A stretch of 64,000 nt of DNA from contig CAZKQW010000006.1 in the NCBI GenBank assembly GCA_964555055.1, forward strand, positions 124,001 through 188,000, read 5' to 3'. Both the position numbers and the translations under genes were made by a program. The notes under the pieces were generated by a model. It was not told where the DNA came from. It worked only from the letters and a program-made list of their open reading frames with translations, and did no database searches. Shown here one piece after another: positions 18,607 through 26,802 of this stretch; positions within the stretch are counted from its first letter, which is position 1, and the number at the start of each line of letters is the position of its first letter. The stretch comes from GCA-016699445 sp964555055 (GTDB lineage Bacteria > UBA10199 > JACPAL01 > GCA-016699445).

Positions 18607-18909
18607 TCCGGGAACATGTCCTCCAAAGCCTGGAAGCACTCTATCCCGACCTCACATGGAGGGATAATTCCCGAGACACTCTCATCCATGAAATGGTCGA
18701 CCATCTTCAAGCTAAAGCCGCTATGGACGGCATACCTATCATGACTCCAGGAAACGCGGCCTTAACCGAAACCGCTCGAGACATGTTAGATCGTGTCGTG
18801 GAAGACTTCGTCCAACAATCCTCTAGAAACACTACCTCACGACCTGAAGTCAGGGAACCCTCCAGAATTCTCGAGGAAATGAGGGACTTCACTCGGGGAA
18901 GGATTTAAG
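18526..18909 (+). repeat. 384-bp direct repeat, copy 1
   Basis: Apparently identical to 22077-22460, from CCCCAACTGTCAACCC to the stop codon plus one base (TAAG). Both the flanks and the rest of the paralogous genes have diverged, so the identity implies recent gene conversion or segmental duplication restricted to the C-terminal domain. Confidence 0.85.
18530..18908 (+). pseudogene. Out-of-frame C-terminal domain of the first AAA+ gene
   Basis: In the frame of 18603-18908 this region encodes the same ~125 residues as the end of the second AAA+ protein: TVNPTPPPTVPNARP, then LIREHVLQSLEALYP and onward to EMRDFTRGRI, then stop. As a separate gene it could only start at TTG 18603 and has no ribosome-binding site, so it is best read as the true 3' end of the upstream gene, disconnected by the C10 run. 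The domain is helical and charged. Confidence 0.6.
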
Positions 18910-19055
18910 CCGTCGCAGGAAGCTACGGGAGAGCCTTTAAGTAGTCATTTAGTACAGCATTCTCCCTTTGGCAGCCCTGATGCATTGCGCCATCCTATTT
19001 AGGCTCCTTTTATAGATCTGGAGACTCGAGACCTAGTTATTTTCTTTCCCCACCC

Positions 19056-19084
19056 GAAACTTACCGACCTCAGGAAAACGATAA
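19056..19084 (+). promoter_or_regulatory. Sigma-28-like promoter
   Basis: GAAACTTA at 19056 and AACGATAA at 19077-19084, offset 21 nt. The ATG at 19103 follows after 18 nt, with AAAGGAGAG in between. The rest of the 193-bp gap 18910-19102 shows nothing else. Confidence 0.5.
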
Positions 19085-19102
19085 TTCAGAAAGGAGAGTT
19101 TC

Positions 19103-22100
19103 ATGAAATCGACTATGAGCCTATGGGGATACGAAAAAGCGATAAAAGGGAACGTCTCTGGATTTTATGGACTATTACAGCAGACACCCCCACCCACAGG
19201 CCCAGGACCAAACGACGTCCACACTCGTCATTGTTTCCCTCTTCCTCCGGATAATGGATCCGATCCTAACTTCGATAGCTTTCCGAGACCGGCACACCCT
19301 GAAGAAGTAGAGGGCGTTGCCCAAGAGTTTGGTGGGGATTCCACAGAATATTCCGCGGTCTATCACGTAGGAGTTTCAGAGGATGACAGTCAAATTTGCT
19401 TCGCGAGTGACGAACGAGATTTTCAAGACCAAAACCTTCATAATTTTACCCAAGCAACGTGGAGACGTGCCCTTCAGACCACCCATAATTTCAGCTATTT
19501 ACAACCTACGAACCCACAATCTCCGATCCGGCCTTGGGGCCTCTACAGACGCCGGGAATCCAACGGTCAGACGGCCATTTACGCCTATGGCAACCATCCG
19601 ATTTTATTGAATCTCTGCAATCCCACTTTTCCCGCGAGCTCCTCGTATCAAATGCCTCAGGGGTTCGATGCTTTGACCCTACAGGATGCCGTCACCTTTC
19701 CTCCCATTATGAACCGCTTACGGAGAGAATCTCTCCCAGACTCATGGGTAAATCGGGCTTTAGGAAGACGCATGCCAGATGCGAACGGCACTACCTTAGA
19801 AAGTCGCTATTGTCTTACCATGCCCGACCCTCAAACAGGCCGCCGCCGCATGGGTGTCCTGGGGGATGCCGGCCATTCGATGGACTACCTCTTACCCCTT
19901 TCCGAATATTTGGAAGCGGAAGGCGGCTACTCCACTAATGGCGCTTATGCCATGTCTTTTTACTTTCCGGGATTTGCCCATCGAGGATTCCGCTTAGGCA
20001 TGGGGGACCCTCGGGCTTATAGTTACGCCACAGGTCTTCAGCTTTTCTTAGGTTCGCAATACAACAGCCACGACATGTTTAGTTTTTCCGCCTGGATGAC
20101 GGTCGTGGGTTTAGTGGGCTCGTCTATTTTTGCGGCTCGTGCCGGCCGCGATATGTTTAGGATTCGGAATACCTATGAAGACATGACGGGACAGTTGATC
20201 CGGAACCGAGCTGCTTATGCAGAAGCTATGGAAGGAAATCCATATTCCAGGAATATTTATGATCAAGCAGTTTCGGGTCTTCGAGATTTTCGAGCTCCCC
20301 ATATTGGAGTCTCCGCCGCTTCGGGTAGTGGAAAAGGAATCACTTTACCTCCGATTTTCTCCGCTTATGTCAATGGAAGCGTCGGACCCGCTCTCCCCAA
20401 TTGGGTACGTCGTTGGGACCGGTTCGTAGCCGAAACCGTTCAACCCTTCGTCATGAATAGCCTACCTCCCAGTCTCAATCGAATGTTCGGACGTTTTATT
20501 CCCGACCTTTTTCTCGGCCATCGCGTGATTAGTATCGATAAAAATAGGATTAACCTGGAAGCCAAATCTTGGAGCAGCGGCGGTCCAACCATCATCGCCA
20601 TGTTGATCGATGGCATGTCTTCACGTTGGGGACGAGGCAACACGCTAATGCATTTGGAAGAATCCAGCGATCTTGTGAAATTCGGAGAAGGTAATTCTCC
20701 AGCAAATCTTCTCTCGGCTTTTTTGACTGTCGCCAATCGGGCAAGCCGTGCCTACGCACGGATCAATATTGCTTTGGATTCCAGTAAAATGATCACCGTT
20801 CTGACGGACCCTGGCTCAAGGGACTTGCGCCGACGCATCACCCTCATCGAATACACGGCTCCTCTCATCGATCATATCGGCCCTTTTGTTAGGGCTATGA
20901 CTTGTCTCAACCAAGCTTCCGTTGAGGATAATGATACGGTTCGAAATTACAAACGCGCTATCATCGATGAAGACGTCTATGAAACTCTCGCTTACCTCGC
21001 CGAAGGCAGCCGCTCAAAACCAGGCGCTCCCCCAGGAACGTCGCTGGATCTCTTAACACGGACCATCGCGGACCGCATCGCGGAAGAGACTCGCCTCTAT
21101 CGAGGAGAAGGCCATAGACAGGTTACCATCACCACAGATCATATCATCAGGGCATACTTACAGCAGCACCCTGAATTGACGGCTCGTAGGGCCGACGGCA
21201 CTCAACCTACAGTGGAAGAAGGTATCGAGGCCGTGCACCAGCTGATCGCTAGACGTCGGACTCCGAACGGAAGAACTCAGTACCAAGCGGAACTTGTAGA
21301 TGCTTATTATCAGAATACGCCGTTTCGGCACGTCGATGTGGAGAGAATAGATCCTGGCGCAATTGGTCTTAGCGGCAACAATAATAGGTGGGTTTTACCT
21401 AATACCTCTCCCATTACCAGGGAGACTCTCATCTCCTACCTGACGTCTAGGTATTCCGAAGCGACTTTTCTTGAAGAAAGAACTTTTCTGGTGGGACGCT
21501 TGCGTCGGCGGCTGAATCGAAATCACCCTCCTGGGGAAAATATCCCGGTATTGGCCGAAAGAGTATTGGCCAAATGTGAAACTATAGCACGCGCCCAAAG
21601 AAGTCATGGCAATCTCGTGGGACCTAATGGGGTTCCTACGGAAGATGTTTTAAGGGAAGCTCTGACAGGTGTCTTACAAGACTTAAGGGCTGGAAGCGAT
21701 CCGACTCTTCAGACCTCTGCCAACCGATGGCAACGCTTAGAAACTATGTACCGTGAAAGCGCCGAACGCACGGGTCTTGCGCTTAGGAGGGCATTCTCAG
21801 CTTCCATCCAAAGAACCAATGCAGATCTAGCGCGACGCCGCATCACCGTTTCTATACCCGAAGAAGCTATCAATAAGGCGTTTACAGTCGAATTGTCAGA
21901 TCATAACCCCTATCAAGCCATTAATATGTTGGAAGACATCATGGATGAGCGAACCCGTACGGCTAGAGATGGTGAATCTATCACTATTGATGTTCAACAA
22001 GTCGTCGAATACCACGCTCAGACAGTTATAAGATCAAGAGGTAGCGCCTACCGGGCTCCGGCCCAGCTTCCACGCACCCCAACTGTCAACCCTACACCTC

Positions 22101-22459
22101 CACCTACCGTCCCTAATGCCCGACCCACGGCTCCTATCGATCCCTCACGAAACTTGATCCGGGAACATGTCCTCCAAAGCCTGGAAGCACTCTATCCCGA
22201 CCTCACATGGAGGGATAATTCCCGAGACACTCTCATCCATGAAATGGTCGACCATCTTCAAGCTAAAGCCGCTATGGACGGCATACCTATCATGACTCCA
22301 GGAAACGCGGCCTTAACCGAAACCGCTCGAGACATGTTAGATCGTGTCGTGGAAGACTTCGTCCAACAATCCTCTAGAAACACTACCTCACGACCTGAAG
22401 TCAGGGAACCCTCCAGAATTCTCGAGGAAATGAGGGACTTCACTCGGGGAAGGATTTAA
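19103..22459 (+). CDS. Membrane-anchored Clp-like AAA+ ATPase
   Basis: 1118 residues; strong AAAGGAGAG ribosome-binding site. The N-terminal tag is LWGYE followed by FYGLLQQ. Residues ~35-320 form a domain with scattered Cys, conserved with the paralogue (EFGGDSTEY, VGVSEDDSQ, RPWGLYRR). A single membrane span lies at ~325-345. A Clp/ClpB NBD1-like AAA+ domain follows: P-loop SAASGSGKGI (~405-414; Gly for the usual Thr/Ser), Walker B LMHLEE (~514-519; Glu in place of the first Asp), GSRDLRRRI (~571, arginine-finger position), and a lid ending GTSLDLLTRTIADRI. Long helical segments, a Pro-rich linker and a ~100-residue helical C-terminal domain complete it. Likely an ATP-driven remodelling or translocation motor at the inner membrane; the substrate is unknown. 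Confidence 0.7.
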   Translation: MKSTMSLWGYEKAIKGNVSGFYGLLQQTPPPTGPGPNDVHTRHCFPLPPDNGSDPNFDSFPRPAHPEEVEGVAQEFGGDSTEYSAVYHVGVSEDDSQICFASDERDFQDQNLHNFTQATWRRALQTTHNFSYLQPTNPQSPIRPWGLYRRRESNGQTAIYAYGNHPILLNLCNPTFPASSSYQMPQGFDALTLQDAVTFPPIMNRLRRESLPDSWVNRALGRRMPDANGTTLESRYCLTMPDPQTGRRRMGVLGDAGHSMDYLLPLSEYLEAEGGYSTNGAYAMSFYFPGFAHRGFRLGMGDPRAYSYATGLQLFLGSQYNSHDMFSFSAWMTVVGLVGSSIFAARAGRDMFRIRNTYEDMTGQLIRNRAAYAEAMEGNPYSRNIYDQAVSGLRDFRAPHIGVSAASGSGKGITLPPIFSAYVNGSVGPALPNWVRRWDRFVAETVQPFVMNSLPPSLNRMFGRFIPDLFLGHRVISIDKNRINLEAKSWSSGGPTIIAMLIDGMSSRWGRGNTLMHLEESSDLVKFGEGNSPANLLSAFLTVANRASRAYARINIALDSSKMITVLTDPGSRDLRRRITLIEYTAPLIDHIGPFVRAMTCLNQASVEDNDTVRNYKRAIIDEDVYETLAYLAEGSRSKPGAPPGTSLDLLTRTIADRIAEETRLYRGEGHRQVTITTDHIIRAYLQQHPELTARRADGTQPTVEEGIEAVHQLIARRRTPNGRTQYQAELVDAYYQNTPFRHVDVERIDPGAIGLSGNNNRWVLPNTSPITRETLISYLTSRYSEATFLEERTFLVGRLRRRLNRNHPPGENIPVLAERVLAKCETIARAQRSHGNLVGPNGVPTEDVLREALTGVLQDLRAGSDPTLQTSANRWQRLETMYRESAERTGLALRRAFSASIQRTNADLARRRITVSIPEEAINKAFTVELSDHNPYQAINMLEDIMDERTRTARDGESITIDVQQVVEYHAQTVIRSRGSAYRAPAQLPRTPTVNPTPPPTVPNARPTAPIDPSRNLIREHVLQSLEALYPDLTWRDNSRDTLIHEMVDHLQAKAAMDGIPIMTPGNAALTETARDMLDRVVEDFVQQSSRNTTSRPEVREPSRILEEMRDFTRGRI

Positions 22460-22460
22460 G
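22077..22460 (+). repeat. 384-bp direct repeat, copy 2
   Basis: In-frame copy encoding the Pro-rich linker and C-terminal domain of the 1118-residue AAA+ protein. See copy 1 at 18526-18909. Confidence 0.85.
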
Positions 22461-22481
22461 TCGAGATATCCTTTTAATGAA

Positions 22482-22510
22482 GCAACTCTCCCCTCCCTAG
22501 AAGCCGAAAA
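22482..22510 (+). promoter_or_regulatory. Sigma-28-like promoter (variant -10)
   Basis: GCAACT at 22482 and GCCGAAAA (7 of 8 bases of the box) at 22503-22510, offset 21 nt. The ATG at 22535 follows after 24 nt, with AGAAGGAGA in between. Confidence 0.4.
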
Positions 22511-22534
22511 CTTTAAATAGAAGGAGACATTCAT

Positions 22535-23929
22535 ATGATGAATTCATGGGGTTTTGAGAGTCGCTTTCAACGCAATCAAAAAGAATCTTTCTACGGTTTA
22601 AATCAGCAACAGGTACAAACGGCTGCCCCCACAAAACCAGCTATGGTCGGGGACGATGATTCTGAAAACACACCACACACCGAGACTGCAGCAACACCTG
22701 CCCCCCGTCTTCAATGTCCTCCTTTCGCAGAAGCGAGAACGGAAAACGATCAAACCTTTTGCTCCATTACTTCAGGCCCTTATGCAGGGTATCATGTCTC
22801 AACGAATCAATTGATCTACCCTAACGATCCCACTCGTGCACCGTCAGGGGCTGACGATCCGGATGCCGTCGAAGTGGGCCCTTGTGAAGCCGCAAGCCCC
22901 GCTTATTTGACTTTAAGCGGAGCAGAATTCACCCTCTCTGATGCCCGTGACATATACCGCAGATTGGAATCCCGGCCTGCCGCTCATCTTTTTAGAATGA
23001 ATATCCATGCAGACAGACCGGGTCGTGGCTGTATTCAAACAGGTGGGACAAACTATGAAATAGCGTATCCCCTTCTCGTCAGTCTTACCAGAGATGGCAC
23101 GGGTTTGTCGACAACTGTGCGGGATAGAACACGAGATTCTTTGCGTGAAAAACTTCCAGAAGCTAGGATTAATAAATGGGAAGCTAGCACACCCTTTGAG
23201 TTTGTCTCCCGTTTTATAGCAGATAATTCTGTGTCAGCTGGATTGCTGGCCTTGACGCTCTGGGGATTCGGAAGAGTATGCCCTCGATTTCACCCCTCAT
23301 TAGGAGCCTCATGGCTCCAAGCCTTTGGTCTTCGAGCGATGGCAACAACCGTGGCAGCGGAAGGAGCGGCTACGGCTACCAAAGGAGCTGCGGGATTCAT
23401 CACGACTGAAGCTTTATTCGGTACAGGAGGGGTGATTATGGCCGCTCTTACGGGATTAGCCATCGGAACGGCTTTAAACCATGGCTCTGAAGCCGTTTCA
23501 GGAGTGAGACAAAGCTCTCGTATGGCGGACACTGCGGATAGGACTCGAAGAGAATCCGGCAGTGAAATCCTAGGAGGGGCTCATTTAGCCGCGGAAGCCG
23601 TCTCTTTGGGGATTGGAGCTTCCTTAAATGAAGCCGTGCAGGAGGCTGCGGGACGGTCTTTAAGTGATGGTATAGCGGATGCGGCTGATCAAACTCGGCG
23701 TGACTCGGGTAGTGAAATCTTAGGAGGAGCTCATTTAACCGCGGAAGCGGTTTCTCTCGGCATTGGATCCACCATAAATCGTGCGACCGAGAGCCTCACG
23801 GGGACTTCATTAAGTGATAGATTAGGGGATGCCATGTTTGAAGGGGTACAAGCCGCCCAACACATCGGAGATCGTTTAAGTGCTGGCGTGTCCAACCTCT
23901 TTGGATCCCGATATCATTTAGCCCATTGA
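22535..23929 (+). CDS. WGFE-tagged membrane protein with ~50-residue tandem repeats
   Basis: 464 residues, starting MMNSWGFE, then SFYGLNQQQ: the clearest example of the cluster's N-terminal tag. Residues ~65-220 contain Cys residues (CPPF, FCSI, GPCE, RGCIQ), suggesting an oxidising compartment. Hydrophobic segments follow at ~232-250 and ~285-312 (Gly/Ala-rich, GGVIMAALTGLAIG). The C-terminal third holds two tandem repeats of about 50 residues (DNA units from 23525 and 23675), each with SGSEILGGAHL and AEAVSLGIG, and a decayed third. The repeats look like amphipathic Ala/Gly helices. No family recognised. Confidence 0.65.
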   Translation: MMNSWGFESRFQRNQKESFYGLNQQQVQTAAPTKPAMVGDDDSENTPHTETAATPAPRLQCPPFAEARTENDQTFCSITSGPYAGYHVSTNQLIYPNDPTRAPSGADDPDAVEVGPCEAASPAYLTLSGAEFTLSDARDIYRRLESRPAAHLFRMNIHADRPGRGCIQTGGTNYEIAYPLLVSLTRDGTGLSTTVRDRTRDSLREKLPEARINKWEASTPFEFVSRFIADNSVSAGLLALTLWGFGRVCPRFHPSLGASWLQAFGLRAMATTVAAEGAATATKGAAGFITTEALFGTGGVIMAALTGLAIGTALNHGSEAVSGVRQSSRMADTADRTRRESGSEILGGAHLAAEAVSLGIGASLNEAVQEAAGRSLSDGIADAADQTRRDSGSEILGGAHLTAEAVSLGIGSTINRATESLTGTSLSDRLGDAMFEGVQAAQHIGDRLSAGVSNLFGSRYHLAH

Positions 23930-24037
23930 GTCAAAAGAGCCTTACCTTCCAAATGAAATTTGCCCCAATAGACCTATTAAAACGGCCCCTAATAGAGACG
24001 ACAGCGCGATGCCCCTCATAGGAAATCCCCTAAAAGG

Positions 24038-24066
24038 GGTGGGGTCTTGCATACCCACCTTCTTTT
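24038..24066 (+). terminator. Weak hairpin with T-rich tail after the tandem-repeat gene
   Basis: GGTGGG (24038-24043) pairs with CCCACC (24054-24059) and is followed by TTCTTTTATA. The stem is only six pairs, so termination is tentative. It sits in the 202-bp gap before the next promoter. Confidence 0.3.
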
Positions 24067-24081
24067 ATATAGATTTCTTTA

Positions 24082-24110
24082 GCAACTACACCTCGAAAGT
24101 ATGACGATAA
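24082..24110 (+). promoter_or_regulatory. Sigma-28-like promoter
   Basis: GCAACTAC at 24082 and GACGATAA at 24103-24110, offset 21 nt. The ATG at 24132 follows after 21 nt, with AAAGAGGGT in between. Confidence 0.5.
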
Positions 24111-24131
24111 TAACAAAGAGGGTCATATTTT

Positions 24132-25523
24132 ATGGGAGATGTTGCTTTCACACTCGATCACGGGGGTCAGACCGAAACGGTACATGTCGAGTTCGATCCG
24201 GGTCCGCAAGATGACGAGAGTCTCATTCTGACCCGGGCTGAAGAAGCTATTCGTCGTGATTTTGACAACCATCCCGACCGTTATGCAGGCCGTAGTTTAC
24301 CCCCCACACTAACCTTAAATTTAAATTACCGAGAACCGCGTTGTTGGGTTTTTAGGTGTGACGATCGCTTCACCCAACGCCTTGGTACTAATGACGCATT
24401 TTATAATACGATCCAGCGTTTATTATCAAGACCTTCACAAGTCTCAACAAGCCCAAACACTCCAAATCAACCAGCTGCTGCGCCAACCTCTTCCCCCAGA
24501 GATTTAGCCTCTCTCGTGACGGCTCCCGGAGATCTTACGCCTCAAGATATCGACGCTATTCGGACGTCTCATCCCGTCATGGCTCATGTGCTCGATTCTT
24601 TATTGGCTTCTACGACTTTTGTCGACCTGCGGACACCCGAACAAAGGCAACCACCAGCGGATGGAGGAGCTCCTCCACCCGAGCAGATTGGTCTTTTCGA
24701 AAGGGTGATGGCGCTCACAGATCAATATGACCCCGGTATCCATCCCAATAGATCGCATTATCGTTTTTTATTCGAGTATTTAAGATTGAGGGATCAACAT
24801 TGGTCCGATGCAGCTAATAATCCCATCGTCCGATTTTGCATGGGAGGACAGGATCCTCTTTACCTGGTGGGAGCTCAGGACTCCGAGCTCTTGGCGATCG
24901 AACGACTTTTGGATAGAGTCCCTCATCGACCGGGTACTCAAGCCGAAAAGATTTGGACAGTGGAAGATCCTTCTTTACATACGTGGTTGAGGGTGCCTGA
25001 CTCCGTCACTCCCCGCCCTGTAGGTGCGGTCTTGCACTCGCGCTTTGCGGTGGCTTTTCATAATTTCAGAATTTTACTTCAATTGGTCCAATCTCCATCC
25101 GGCAGGTTGCGTGTAAGGGATATGGTTTTTCGTTTTCGCACCCCCGTATGCGATACGGTAAAAAACGATAATGAACAAAGGAGCGAACGACGGCGCCATT
25201 TCAATACTTTTTTACGATGTTCGGCCCCCAATGGATTGGGTCTCGTCGAGGCGGACTGGTCGCGTTTTGAGTCAACTGCCAATGTGAATGGAGTGCCTCC
25301 ATCGGATATACAAGTTAATCAAGGGGAACTAGATGCTATCGCGCAATATGTTTCTTTATTTGGCCTGGAACCGCCATCCGCTTTATTCAGTCGTACCGAT
25401 GGGCAGCTCCAACTGAATTTAAGACCCTGGCCGGTAAACCGTGCCCGGGAAAACGTCGCGGCTCTTATTTATGTAAGGAATGCTTTAGTAGAAGCTTATC
25501 AAGTACCACCAGCAAGACGATAA
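24132..25523 (+). CDS. Unrecognised cytoplasmic-looking protein of the accessory cluster
   Basis: 463 residues with no signal peptide or membrane span. The N-terminal ~100 residues are beta-rich, then a Pro/Ser/Thr-rich linker (~110-130), then a mostly helical domain with many aromatic and arginine residues. A few cysteines are present (CWVFRCDD near 72, FCMGG, RCSAP). It lacks the WGFE tag, unlike its downstream neighbour, from which it is separated by only 9 nt, so the two are surely co-transcribed. Function unknown. Confidence 0.6.
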   Translation: MGDVAFTLDHGGQTETVHVEFDPGPQDDESLILTRAEEAIRRDFDNHPDRYAGRSLPPTLTLNLNYREPRCWVFRCDDRFTQRLGTNDAFYNTIQRLLSRPSQVSTSPNTPNQPAAAPTSSPRDLASLVTAPGDLTPQDIDAIRTSHPVMAHVLDSLLASTTFVDLRTPEQRQPPADGGAPPPEQIGLFERVMALTDQYDPGIHPNRSHYRFLFEYLRLRDQHWSDAANNPIVRFCMGGQDPLYLVGAQDSELLAIERLLDRVPHRPGTQAEKIWTVEDPSLHTWLRVPDSVTPRPVGAVLHSRFAVAFHNFRILLQLVQSPSGRLRVRDMVFRFRTPVCDTVKNDNEQRSERRRHFNTFLRCSAPNGLGLVEADWSRFESTANVNGVPPSDIQVNQGELDAIAQYVSLFGLEPPSALFSRTDGQLQLNLRPWPVNRARENVAALIYVRNALVEAYQVPPARR

Positions 25524-25532
25524 GAGGTATTT

Positions 25533-26582
25533 ATGCAATTATGGGGTTTCGAAAGATCTAAGAGCCGTCATGACGCCCGCTATACCTTGAACCAAGATGC
25601 GGGTAGCGTAAATATGAGTTCTGGAGGCGGAGGAGGCACAGGGGCCGCAGCCGGGCCGCATCCCGAGCATGATATTCGGGAAGTGCCCGTTCAGTTTGAC
25701 GAACTTCCCGATCGCGTAGAGCCTTCAGCCGACTTTAGACCTGTGCGCGTCACCTTTGTCTCGGCCACCCCTCAACAGTATGCTCAGCATGCGCATTTGA
25801 TCGCACATCCCGACCAAATTCGAAGGGATCATCCGCTTTTTAGACAGGGTCGAGTGCGCTCTTATACTATGGATATACAAGATACGGATCATAGTGGACG
25901 CATAGGAGATAATGACGCCGAACGTAGAGCTTTAGTGGAGGCCATCAATGGACGAGATGGCAGGAACCGCGTCCCAGGATATGAGGTTTTACACGATGTC
26001 GCCTCTAATCCTACGGTCACGCAGCGCGATCGCTCGAATGCCGTTGTTTCTGAATTATTCAGAATGCCGGATGGCCAAGATGCAGCGGTTCAAGCCGCCA
26101 ATGACACCTTAAATCCCAACGACCCGGCTCTCGACATCTTAAATCGTCGGGACTCCCGTGAAGTAGATGACCGCCTTCGTAGAATCGAAAGGGAACTGGC
26201 ACGGATCTTAGCGGAATTACAGGCCGGGGTTCCCATTGAAAACGTGCTCCCTCAAATGGCTGCCGTCCTCGCGCGCCAAGGCAATACCATAGCCTCGAAA
26301 CTCGCGTCGACCGCCGTCAAGAATATCCATGCGGCGAAACAAAACCAACTCGAAGCTTCTAAGAGAACGTCCGGATTATATCGAAATCATTCCACGGATG
26401 CCGCAGCCCAATCGCGAAATAATGCCGCCATGACGGACGCGAATACAGCACAGCGCCTAGCGCAGGAAAGCGCCCAGGAGGCGATGGATTCGCTTAAGAA
26501 TGCCTTAGGCTCCACCGAATCCACCCGTGAGTTCGCGCAATATGTGTCAGGCTGGCTCCAGCGCAACGCCTCTCGCGGCTAG
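25533..26582 (+). CDS. WGFE-tagged helical protein, last gene of the cluster
   Basis: 349 residues; ATG after AAGAGGT. It begins MQLWGFE, then RYTLNQDAG: the N-terminal tag also seen in three other proteins here. A Gly-rich linker (SSGGGGGTG) follows, then a ~150-residue mixed domain containing DTDHSGRIGDNDAE near residue 120, a plausible EF-hand-like Ca2+-binding loop (DxDxxGxIxxxDxE). From ~200 on it is helical and Ala/Gln-rich, coiled-coil-like (RRIERELARILAELQ). No membrane span. Unknown function; possibly an exported or assembled component delivered by its tag. Confidence 0.6.
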   Translation: MQLWGFERSKSRHDARYTLNQDAGSVNMSSGGGGGTGAAAGPHPEHDIREVPVQFDELPDRVEPSADFRPVRVTFVSATPQQYAQHAHLIAHPDQIRRDHPLFRQGRVRSYTMDIQDTDHSGRIGDNDAERRALVEAINGRDGRNRVPGYEVLHDVASNPTVTQRDRSNAVVSELFRMPDGQDAAVQAANDTLNPNDPALDILNRRDSREVDDRLRRIERELARILAELQAGVPIENVLPQMAAVLARQGNTIASKLASTAVKNIHAAKQNQLEASKRTSGLYRNHSTDAAAQSRNNAAMTDANTAQRLAQESAQEAMDSLKNALGSTESTREFAQYVSGWLQRNASRG

Positions 26583-26601
26583 CTTCATCGCTAAAATTTA
26601 C

Positions 26602-26662
26602 TTAAATCACCAAATTATCCGACTGGAGCACCACCGGCTTACGCGGGGAGGCCTTGATCAAC
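26602..26662 (-). repeat. Displaced copy 1 of the reductase 3' end (most decayed)
   Basis: Begins TTAAATCACCAAATTATCCG and matches the last ~60 bp of the sulfite/nitrite reductase gene in the same orientation, then fades out. It marks the left boundary of the HigBA cargo. A 14-bp word GACATTCCCTTTGA at 26727 recurs after copy 3 (29123). Confidence 0.7.
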
Positions 26663-26802
26663 TCTGACTTGCAGGCGACCTAGTCCTTGGCCAAAATCTC
26701 GCCTGCCACTCAAATCGAGAACTCAAGACATTCCCTTTGAGCAATCCCTTCAAATCGAACAAAACCTATTGAACATATACCGTTAATAAAGTATCATTTA
26801 GC

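Noticed and set aside
18603..18908. A separate 101-residue gene starting at TTG 18603
   Set aside because: No ribosome-binding site, and it is identical to the end of the neighbouring AAA+ protein. It is better explained as the out-of-frame C-terminus of the upstream gene.
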